Of a DNA stretch of 6,865 nt, positions 1 to 4,273 are shown in pieces. The position numbers were made by a program, and so were the translations under genes. Source of the stretch: Pseudomonadota bacterium (GTDB lineage Bacteria; Myxococcota; UBA9042; PHBI01); assembly GCA_005772945.1 (NCBI GenBank), contig SXIE01000008.1, forward strand, positions 1 through 6,865, read 5' to 3'. How positions within the stretch are numbered: position 1 is the first letter of the stretch; the number at the start of each line of letters is the position of its first letter. The notes beneath the pieces were generated by a model. The model was not told the origin of the DNA, did no database searches, and saw only the letters and a program-made list of their open reading frames with translations.

Positions 1-297
1 GCCCCGACCCGCACGACCCTCACGATGGACCAGGCGATCGTGTTTCGCGGCGACACGGTCGCGCTCTCGGGCCGGGTCGAGGCGCTCGGCGGCACGCCGA
101 TCGGCGAAGGCCAGATCCACATCGTCCTCCTCGGACCCACGGGGCAAGCCGTCGCCGATCTCGGGGCGGTCGCGCTCGGCGCCGACGGGCGCTTCGCGCT
201 CGGCGTGACGGTGCCCCCGCTGCAGGCACCCGGGAGCTACCAGGTCGTGGCCGAGTTTCTCGGCAACGGCGTCCACGGGCCTTCCGTCAGCGAATGA
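1..297 (+). CDS. C-terminal fragment of a beta-sandwich (Ig-like / carboxypeptidase-regulatory-like) protein
   Basis: The reading frame is open from the left edge (the codons before the first ATG at 25 read A-P-T-R-T-T-L-T) and ends at TGA 295-297. This is therefore most simply the last ~98 residues of a longer protein, not a gene starting at 25. No Shine-Dalgarno precedes that ATG. The fragment has the rhythm of an extracellular beta-sandwich: a 'FRGDTVALSGRVEALGG' strand pair, alternating hydrophobic strands ('IHIVLLGP'), a 'GADGRFALGVTVP' turn, and a closing 'GSYQVVAEFLGN' strand. Such domains occur at the C-termini of secreted, transglutaminase-like and surface proteins. The fold assignment is an inference from pattern, and the identity of the parent protein cannot be read from this piece. 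It ends about 44 nt before the candidate bfd promoter. Confidence 0.7.
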   Translation, partial: APTRTTLTMDQAIVFRGDTVALSGRVEALGGTPIGEGQIHIVLLGPTGQAVADLGAVALGADGRFALGVTVPPLQAPGSYQVVAEFLGNGVHGPSVSE

Positions 298-301
298 TCG
301 C

Positions 302-333
302 GCGGCGTGCGGTGTGCGGCGTATGCGGCGTGC
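302..333 (+). repeat. Three imperfect 9-bp GCGGCGTNN repeats
   Basis: GCGGCGTGC (302-310), GCGGCGTAT (316-324) and GCGGCGTGC (325-333) follow the stop of the first gene. The last copy runs into TGCCGCA, giving a short inverted repeat TGCGG/CCGCA around 324-337. It lacks a T-tract, so it is not a convincing terminator. It could be simple-sequence drift in a GC-rich spacer or part of an upstream regulatory site; no function can be assigned. Confidence 0.35.
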
Positions 334-340
334 CGCAAGC

Positions 341-369
341 TTGACGCCCCTATTGAGAATCCCTATCAC
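341..369 (+). promoter_or_regulatory. Candidate sigma70-type promoter of the bfd-bfr cluster
   Basis: TTGACG (341-346, 5 of 6 matches to TTGACA) is followed after exactly 17 bp by TATCAC (364-369, 4 of 6 matches to TATAAT). Transcription would start around 376, leaving a leader of about 29 nt before the bfd ATG at 405 that contains the ribosome binding site AGAGGG (391-396). The region is noticeably richer in A/T than its surroundings. It lies in the only sizeable gap upstream of bfd, so it is the natural promoter for the iron-storage genes. Confidence 0.6.
354..368 (+). promoter_or_regulatory. Candidate Fur box (7-1-7 dyad) overlapping the -10 element
   Basis: TGAGAATCCCTATCA matches the 7-1-7 Fur consensus TGATAAT-N-ATTATCA at 11 of 14 half-site positions. 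It lies within the spacer and the -10 element of the candidate promoter at 341-369, where bound Fur would block RNA polymerase. A second, overlapping dyad TTGAG (353-357) / CTCAA (369-373) surrounds it. bfd is a known Fur-repressed gene in enterobacteria and pseudomonads, so site and downstream gene agree. The match is seen in the sequence; Fur binding is inferred. Confidence 0.55.
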
Positions 370-404
370 TCAACGAACCACGGTCCGACGAGAGGGTTTC
401 ATCC

Positions 405-611
405 ATGATCGTCTGCGTGTGCGCGGGTGTGTCCGATCGGGAAATACGTGCGTCGATCCAAGCCGGTGCGCGCACGCTCGGTGACCTTGGCCGCGGCTGC
501 CGGGCCGGGGTAGACTGCGGCGCCTGCCGCGACATGCTCCGCGGCATGCTCGGCGCGCGATGCCATCATCGCTCTGCCGAGGCCGCCGCGACGACCAAGA
601 CCGGAACCTGA
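405..611 (+). CDS. bfd: Bacterioferritin-associated ferredoxin (Bfd), [2Fe-2S]
   Basis: A cytoplasmic 68-aa [2Fe-2S] protein that, in the characterised family, docks on bacterioferritin near its haem and passes electrons into the shell so that stored Fe(III) leaves as Fe(II). The CxC...CxxC cluster pattern is intact: C4, C6, C38 and C41, the same positions as in E. coli Bfd. The start matches the family N-terminus ('[11 protein letters not shown]') and is preceded by AGAGGG (391-396), 8 nt from the ATG. Two further cysteines, C32 and C53, are not ligands in the canonical protein. The last ~15 residues ([15 protein letters not shown]) are a low-complexity tail. It lies directly behind the Fur-like promoter and 67 nt ahead of bfr, an arrangement expected for a functional pair. 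The BFD-like [2Fe-2S] fold also occurs as a domain of larger proteins, but the stand-alone length and the adjacent bfr make Bfd by far the best reading. Confidence 0.93.
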   Translation: MIVCVCAGVSDREIRASIQAGARTLGDLGRGCRAGVDCGACRDMLRGMLGARCHHRSAEAAATTKTGT

Positions 612-639
612 CAGCCCGACAGCAATGTTCGGCAGGTTC
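604..639 (+). promoter_or_regulatory. Bulged RNA hairpin across the bfd stop / bfd-bfr junction
   Basis: GAACCTG (604-610) pairs perfectly with CAGGTTC (633-639). Inside it CCGA (616-619) pairs with TCGG (629-632), giving an 11-bp stem with a 5-nt bulge (611-615) and a 9-nt loop. The structure includes the bfd stop codon and leaves an upstream ATG (625) in the loop. No T-run follows, so it is not an obvious terminator. It could tune the bfd:bfr ratio by protecting or processing the mRNA, as many intercistronic hairpins do. That role is an inference. Confidence 0.4.
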
Positions 640-678
640 GTTGTCGGCGCGGCCCCCTCGAGCCCGGACCGCCCCCCG

Positions 679-1155
679 ATGCCGAAGAACCCCGACAAGA
701 ACACGATCGACCTCCTCAACGAGGTCCTGACCGGCGAGCTCACCGCCGTGAACCAGTACTTCCTGCACGCGCGCATGTGCGCGAACTGGGGCTACGCGCG
801 CCTGGCCGAGCACATCCGCAAGGAGTCGATCGACGAGATGAAGCACGCGCAGGAGCTCATCGATCGCATCCTTTTTCTGAGCGGCTTTCCGAACGTGCAG
901 CGCATGGGCAAGGTCAACGTCGGCGAGACCGTCAAGGAGCAGCTGACGCTCGATCTCGCGCTCGAAAACCAGGCGCACCCGCGGCTCAACGCGGGCATCG
1001 AACAGCTGCGCCTCGCGGGCGACAACGGCAGCCGCCTTCTCCTCGAGAGCATCCTCGCCTCCGAGGAGCGACACATCGACTGGCTCGAGGCCCAGCTCGA
1101 GCTCATCGCGCAGGTCGGGGAGAGCAACTACCTCGCGCAGCAGATGAAGACATGA
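679..1155 (+). CDS. bfr: Bacterioferritin (haem-containing iron-storage ferritin)
   Basis: A 158-aa four-helix-bundle ferritin, exactly the length of E. coli Bfr. Twenty-four subunits form a hollow cytoplasmic shell that oxidises Fe(II) and stores it as ferric mineral. Counting from this start, the dinuclear ferroxidase ligands are all present: E20, E53, H56, E96, E129 and H132. M54, the axial ligand of the inter-subunit haem, is also present, which separates Bfr from haem-free ferritins. Conserved family blocks include '[14 protein letters not shown]', 'ESIDEMKHA' and 'ERHIDWLE'. An in-frame ATG at 625 would add 18 residues, but that extension is not Bfr-like, lacks a Shine-Dalgarno and begins in a predicted hairpin, so 679 is preferred even though its own Shine-Dalgarno is weak. 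The gene follows bfd and probably shares its Fur-controlled message. Its stop overlaps the next gene in an ATGA. Confidence 0.96.
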   Translation: MPKNPDKNTIDLLNEVLTGELTAVNQYFLHARMCANWGYARLAEHIRKESIDEMKHAQELIDRILFLSGFPNVQRMGKVNVGETVKEQLTLDLALENQAHPRLNAGIEQLRLAGDNGSRLLLESILASEERHIDWLEAQLELIAQVGESNYLAQQMKT

Positions 1156-1640
1156 CCGACACCGGCGAGATCCTGCGGGCCGTCTTTCGTCTCGAGGCCG
1201 AGCGCACCGTGTGCCTCGCCCGCCTCGGGCGTGTGGCGGGCGCCGAAGCCGCCATGGAGGACGTCGATGCGCGGCTCGGCGCAGCGATCGAGGCCCTCGA
1301 TGCGCGCGGCGCCCGCTATCCGCTTCACATGGTCGCAGCCGAGCTCGCGCTGGACCAGGCGAATTACTTGCTACTCCAACTATCGCTCCTGCCGCGCCAC
1401 GGCCTCGCGGTCGTGCATGCGCTCACCGATGCGGCCGGCGAGCGCGCGGACGTGCCGCGCCTCTCGCACGCGCTGCAGATCGTGGCCGACGGACATGATG
1501 ACTGGGCGCGCGCTGAGGCCGTGTTGCGGTCTGGCCCGGTCCTCGCTCAGGGGCTTGTCACACTGCGCGCCGAGCCCGATGGCGACGCCGCACTCATCGC
1601 CGGCATGGCCATCCTGGAGCTTCTGGGGCTCGCCGAGTAG
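1152..1640 (+). CDS. Uncharacterised alpha-helical protein translationally coupled to bfr
   Basis: I do not recognise this 162-aa protein. Its ATG overlaps the bfr TGA (ATGA, 1152-1155), so translation is probably coupled to bfr and the product belongs to the same transcript. It is rich in Ala, Leu, Arg, Glu and Asp, with few residues that break helices: an amphipathic N-terminal helix (about 5-50, '[23 protein letters not shown]'-like heptads), a hydrophobic helix around 58-91 ('[18 protein letters not shown]'), and a further helical segment 100-126 containing H106, H115, D116, D117 and W118. There is no signal peptide, lipobox or obvious membrane helix, so it is probably cytoplasmic. A single cysteine (C21) argues against an iron-sulfur protein. 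The all-helical composition and position suggest a ferritin accessory, chaperone or adaptor, or a degenerate helical-bundle relative; this is inference from context only. Codons 71-77 are an A/T-rich patch with codons uncommon nearby (aat, ttg, cta, caa, cta). Confidence 0.8.
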   Translation: MTDTGEILRAVFRLEAERTVCLARLGRVAGAEAAMEDVDARLGAAIEALDARGARYPLHMVAAELALDQANYLLLQLSLLPRHGLAVVHALTDAAGERADVPRLSHALQIVADGHDDWARAEAVLRSGPVLAQGLVTLRAEPDGDAALIAGMAILELLGLAE

Positions 1641-1648
1641 TCCGGGAC

Positions 1649-1683
1649 GCCCCTCCGTATAGACGGCGCGCGCGGGGTTTGTT
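1649..1683 (+). terminator. Weak candidate terminator after the iron-storage cluster
   Basis: GCCCC (1649-1653) can pair with GGGGT (1674-1678, one G-U). Within it CCGT (1655-1658) pairs with ACGG (1663-1666) around an ATAG loop, and TTTGTT (1678-1683) follows. The stem is interrupted by an asymmetric GC-rich internal loop, so efficiency is doubtful. If it works it separates the bfd-bfr cluster from mdh; if not, mdh could be partly read through. TATAGA (1658-1663) in the same place resembles a -10 box but has no matching -35. Confidence 0.3.
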
Positions 1684-1718
1684 AGCAGCAGACCCGGACC
1701 CAGACTCGGAGTCAGCAC

Positions 1719-2702
1719 ATGAAAAAACCCATTCGCGTGGCCGTTACCGGCGCCGCAGGTCAGATCGGCTACAGCCTCATCTTCCCGATCGCCGCCGGCG
1801 ACATGCTCGGCAAGGACCAACCGGTCATCCTGCAGCTCGTCGAGCTTCCGGTCGCGACCCAGGCGCTCGGCGGCGTGGCCATGGAGCTCGAGGACTGCGC
1901 CTACCCGCTGCTCCACGGCATCGAGCTCGCGGACAACCCGCGCGACGGCTTCAGGAACGCCGACGTCGTGATGCTCGTCGGCGCCAAGCCGCGCGGACCC
2001 GGCATGACGCGTGCGGACCTCATCCGCGACAACGGCCCGATCTTCACGGGCCAGGGCGAGGCGATCGACCAGTGCGCGGCCGAAGACTGCAAGGTCATCG
2101 TCGTCGGCAACCCGTGCAACACCAACAGCCTCATCGCGGCGTCGCGCGCCGCGCGGGTTCCCCGCGCGAACTTCACGGCGATGACGCGCCTCGATCAGAA
2201 CCGCGCCGTCGGCCAGATCGCGCGCAAGGCGGGCGTCGCGCCGGCCGACGTCAAGGACGTCTTCATCTGGGGAAACCACTCGGACACGATGGTGCCCGAC
2301 GTGTCGCTCGCCACCATCGCCGGCAAGTCCGTGCGCGAGGTGGTTTCGGCGGACTGGCTCGCGACCGACTTCGACAAGACCGTCCGCACCCGCGGCAAGG
2401 CGATCATCGACGCGCGCGGCAAGTCGTCGGCGGCGTCGGCGGCCTCGTCGGCGATCGATCACATCCACGATTGGTACCTCGGCACGGGCGACCACAAGGT
2501 CGTGTCGATGGCGGTGCCGTCGGACGGCTCGTACGGGATTCCGGCGGGGCTCATCTACTCGTTCCCGTGCCGGATCACGGCGCCCTGGAAGTACGAGATC
2601 GTGCAGGGCCTCACGGTCGATGCGGCGACGCAAACGCGCATGGACGCCTCCACCAAGGAGCTCCTGTCGGAGCGCGAGGCCGTCAAGGATCTGCTCGCCT
2701 GA
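1719..2702 (+). CDS. mdh: Malate dehydrogenase, NAD-dependent type 2 (cytosolic-like)
   Basis: Catalyses the reversible oxidation of L-malate to oxaloacetate with NAD+ in the TCA cycle. The 327-aa length fits the family. The Rossmann loop is '[11 protein letters not shown]' (G11, G14, G17), and E42 at the end of the second strand sits where an acidic residue binds the adenosine ribose and favours NAD over NADP. Substrate-binding arginines are R92 and R98 in the mobile loop 'KPRGPGMTR', and R162 in 'TRLDQNRA'. The catalytic pair is D159 and H187 ('[12 protein letters not shown]'). '[11 protein letters not shown]' is the other NAD-contact block. The N-terminus '[17 protein letters not shown]' and loop spacing match the cytosolic/type 2 group rather than the lactate-dehydrogenase-like type 3 group. 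The start is set by GGAG (1708-1711) 7 nt before the ATG. It stands apart from the iron genes by 78 nt and ends before a strong terminator. Confidence 0.95.
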   Translation: MKKPIRVAVTGAAGQIGYSLIFPIAAGDMLGKDQPVILQLVELPVATQALGGVAMELEDCAYPLLHGIELADNPRDGFRNADVVMLVGAKPRGPGMTRADLIRDNGPIFTGQGEAIDQCAAEDCKVIVVGNPCNTNSLIAASRAARVPRANFTAMTRLDQNRAVGQIARKAGVAPADVKDVFIWGNHSDTMVPDVSLATIAGKSVREVVSADWLATDFDKTVRTRGKAIIDARGKSSAASAASSAIDHIHDWYLGTGDHKVVSMAVPSDGSYGIPAGLIYSFPCRITAPWKYEIVQGLTVDAATQTRMDASTKELLSEREAVKDLLA

Positions 2703-2745
2703 CCGTTGCTGCCGAGCCGCGCTGGCGGCACGGACACCAGACGAC

Positions 2746-2779
2746 AAGGGCCACCCGCGTGCGGGTGGCCTTTGTTCTT
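2746..2779 (+). terminator. Rho-independent terminator of mdh
   Basis: GGCCACCCGC (2749-2758) is perfectly complementary to GCGGGTGGCC (2761-2770). The stem extends outward by one G-T and two A-T pairs (2746-2748 with 2771-2773), and the loop is effectively CGTG. The T-rich run TTTGTTCTT (2771-2779) follows at once. Position 44 nt after the mdh stop and strong GC stem make this the clearest terminator in the window. Confidence 0.9.
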
Positions 2780-2817
2780 GGGACCCGCGCGGCCTCGCCC
2801 GCCAGGGCCGGCGAAGA

Positions 2818-2844
2818 CTGGCCGCAATCTGGCCAAATCTGGCC
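2818..2844 (+). repeat. Three CTGGCC repeats at about one helical turn
   Basis: CTGGCC occurs at 2818-2823, 2829-2834 and 2839-2844, so starts are 11 and 10 bp apart and lie on the same face of the helix. The last two copies are part of a longer repeat, AATCTGGCC. GGCCA (2831-2835) and TGGCC (2840-2844) also form a dyad, and a perfect 10-bp palindrome GGCCCGGGCC follows (2841-2850). The block lies just upstream of the candidate lipoprotein promoter, where an activator or repressor site would be expected; no regulator is identified. Confidence 0.45.
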
Positions 2845-2852
2845 CGGGCCCC

Positions 2853-2881
2853 TTGTGGCCGCCGACGTCTCTGGCGATACT
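2853..2881 (+). promoter_or_regulatory. Weak candidate promoter of the lipoprotein gene
   Basis: TTGTGG (2853-2858, 3 of 6 to TTGACA) and GATACT (2876-2881, 4 of 6 to TATAAT) are separated by 17 bp. They would start RNA about 18 nt before the ATG at 2906, leaving room for GGAGGTG (2894-2900). Because a strong terminator lies upstream, this gene needs its own promoter and this is the best-looking pair in the gap. The weak -35 would fit a promoter that depends on an activator at the phased repeats. Confidence 0.35.
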
Positions 2882-2905
2882 GCCGGCAACGTTGGAGGTG
2901 GACCT

Positions 2906-3646
2906 ATGCGACGCGCTTTCTTGGCCACGACCGTCACGGTGGCTGCAACCATTTTCGGCCTCGCTGGCTGCGGTGACGACGACCAGAACAACCAGAACTG
3001 CGGCGCCGGGACCGTGCTCGTCAACGGGCAGTGCGTCGCGAATCCGACCGACACGACGGGGACCGACGCGACCTCGCCGGACACGTCGACCCCGGCGGAC
3101 ACCGTGACGACGACCCCCACCGACACGGCCGTGGCGACCACCACGACCGCCGAAACGACGGTGGACACGGTCGTCACGCTCGAGACCACCGGCGAGTGCA
3201 CCCCGGAAGAGGCCGGCAAGGGCTTCGTCGGCGCGCCGTGCACCAAGGACTGCCAGTGCCGCCAGGACGCGGGCGGTGCCCCGCTCGAGTGCTACACCGG
3301 GATGTACATGGAGGGGTTCAGCTTCTGCACGAAGGTCGCGGAGTTCAACCCGCCGGTCGGCGCCTACGAAGTGACCACCATCCAGCTCGTGAAGGGCTGT
3401 TTCCCGAACCACGCCGGGAACGCGGAGATCAACACGAAGGTCTACGCCGCGGTGTGCAACACGCTCGAGGACTGCAAGAACATCGGCGACGCGTACGACG
3501 CGTGCGGAACCAGCACGGCGAACTTCCCCTGGTCCACCGGCAGCGGGACGCAGTGCAAGAACTTCGAGCAGAGTGGCACCGGCAGCACCATGACGCTCCG
3601 CAAGACCTGCATCGTCAAGAACACCGTGCCGTTCAACCAGCAGTAG
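2906..3646 (+). CDS. Cys-rich secreted lipoprotein with Thr/Asp-rich linker
   Basis: A 246-aa envelope protein of unknown function. Residues 1-21 are a type II signal peptide (two Arg, hydrophobic core, lipobox L-A-G-C), so C22 would be lipidated after cleavage. 'GDDD' follows the cysteine; no E. coli-type +2 Asp is present (residue 23 is Gly), which does not settle inner versus outer membrane in this lineage. A small EGF-like loop 'CGAGTVLVNGQC' (C32-C43) is followed by a flexible, probably glycosylatable Thr/Asp/Pro/Ser linker (about 47-96). The C-terminal domain (97-246) is Cys-rich: C98, C112, C116, C118, C129, C141, C165, C184, C190, C200, C217 and C235. With C32 and C43 this makes 14 cysteines besides the lipidated one, an even number suited to disulfides in an oxidising compartment. 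The start is fixed by GGAGGTG (2894-2900) and by the signal peptide. This layout (lipobox, EGF-like stub, Thr/Asp linker, disulfide domain) is common among myxobacterial surface lipoproteins; I cannot name the family. Confidence 0.9.
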   Translation: MRRAFLATTVTVAATIFGLAGCGDDDQNNQNCGAGTVLVNGQCVANPTDTTGTDATSPDTSTPADTVTTTPTDTAVATTTTAETTVDTVVTLETTGECTPEEAGKGFVGAPCTKDCQCRQDAGGAPLECYTGMYMEGFSFCTKVAEFNPPVGAYEVTTIQLVKGCFPNHAGNAEINTKVYAAVCNTLEDCKNIGDAYDACGTSTANFPWSTGSGTQCKNFEQSGTGSTMTLRKTCIVKNTVPFNQQ

Positions 3647-3679
3647 TGGCCCGACACGCAGCTCCGGGGTATGGAGAGA

Positions 3680-3701
3680 GCGCGCGTGGCCGAACGCGCG
3701 C
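3680..3701 (+). terminator. GC-only hairpin between the lipoprotein and DUF4912 genes
   Basis: GCGCGCGT (3680-3687) and ACGCGCGC (3694-3701) form a perfect 8-bp stem with loop GGCCGA, 34 nt after the lipoprotein stop. No T-tract follows (ATAGG), so it may be a Rho-assisted or 3'-end-protecting structure, not a classical intrinsic terminator. It also sits just before the ribosome binding region of the next gene, so an effect on that gene's translation is possible. Confidence 0.4.
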
Positions 3702-3715
3702 ATAGGTCGAGCCGC

Positions 3716-4273
3716 ATGAGCACGAGCAGCCAGCTGCAATCAGGGATCGGGGCGGCCCCGCAGGCCAGCGACGCCGGCGACGGGACGGCCGTTTCGAACG
3801 GTACCGGACCCTATATTGATTGGGGACCTGCGCTGCCCGACGCGTACCCCGGCGGGCGGGCGCGACTGATGGTCGCAAATCCCACGACAGTCGTGGTCGC
3901 GTGGGAAACCGAGGTCGCCAGCCCCGCGGCATGGCAGCTCGAGCTGGTCGTGGACGGCTGGATCACGCTCATGCGGCGGACCTTGCCGGGCGAGGCACGC
4001 GAGGCGTGGATTCAGGTCGCAGCGCGGACGCGCGGGGCGATGCTGCTCGCGCGCGGCACCGGGCCCGAGGCCCAGGTCGTCGCCGTGCTGCCGTTCGAGA
4101 CGCCGCCCGACGCGCCGTCGACGCACACGCAGGAGCGCTGGGGCCGGCTCGACGCGCATGGTCATTTGCATCACGATGCACGCGTTGTCGTCGGACGCGC
4201 GATCATCGGACCACTCGAAGGCCCCGTCGCGAGCGCGGGTTCGAGCAACTACCCGCGACGCGAGCGTCCATGA
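3716..4273 (+). CDS. DUF4912-like protein, partner of the GH57 gene
   Basis: A 185-aa protein that resembles DUF4912 proteins. The block 'YIDWGPALPDAYPGGRARLMVANPTTVVVAWETE' region (residues 33-66) corresponds to the family pattern of an acidic/Pro stretch, Tyr, Asp/Gly-Arg, then a hydrophobic strand ending near Trp-Glu (W63, E64). It is followed by beta strands 'WQLELVVDGW', 'EAWIQVAARTRGAMLLARG' and 'AQVVAVLPFETPP'. Residues 1-30 are low-complexity and probably disordered. No signal peptide is visible. Family function is not established; adjacency to GH57/DUF1957 glucan enzymes recurs in bacteria, and its all-beta look would suit a carbohydrate-binding or regulatory role (inference). The ATG at 3716 (AGG at 3704-3706) is preferred over an in-frame ATG at 3671, whose extension would run through the GC hairpin at 3680-3701. 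The stop overlaps the GH57 start as ATGA. Confidence 0.75.
   Translation: MSTSSQLQSGIGAAPQASDAGDGTAVSNGTGPYIDWGPALPDAYPGGRARLMVANPTTVVVAWETEVASPAAWQLELVVDGWITLMRRTLPGEAREAWIQVAARTRGAMLLARGTGPEAQVVAVLPFETPPDAPSTHTQERWGRLDAHGHLHHDARVVVGRAIIGPLEGPVASAGSSNYPRRERP

Noticed and set aside
1380..2747. Long minus-strand open frame opposite the bfr-coupled gene and mdh
   Set aside because: It is antisense to a well-supported mdh, is Arg/Asp/Val-rich low-complexity sequence typical of GC-rich antisense frames, and has no recognisable domain.
2872..2888. Possible sigma54 promoter (TGGC...GGCA) before the lipoprotein gene
   Set aside because: The GG-GC spacing is off by one and the TTGC block is absent, so it does not meet the -24/-12 pattern.
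1679..2905. In-frame upward extension of the lipoprotein reading frame through mdh
   Set aside because: The frame is open only because of GC bias. GGAGGTG and a classical signal peptide with lipobox place the start at 2906.
2555..3739. Long minus-strand open frame opposite the end of mdh and the lipoprotein gene
   Set aside because: It crosses the strong mdh terminator and is antisense to a gene with a clear Shine-Dalgarno and signal peptide; the composition is that of a GC-bias artefact.
3789..3817. Internal promoter in the DUF4912 gene (TATATT at 3812-3817)
   Set aside because: The -10-like box is good but no -35 lies at 16-18 bp; the A/T patch encodes conserved Tyr-Ile-Asp-Trp, which explains it.
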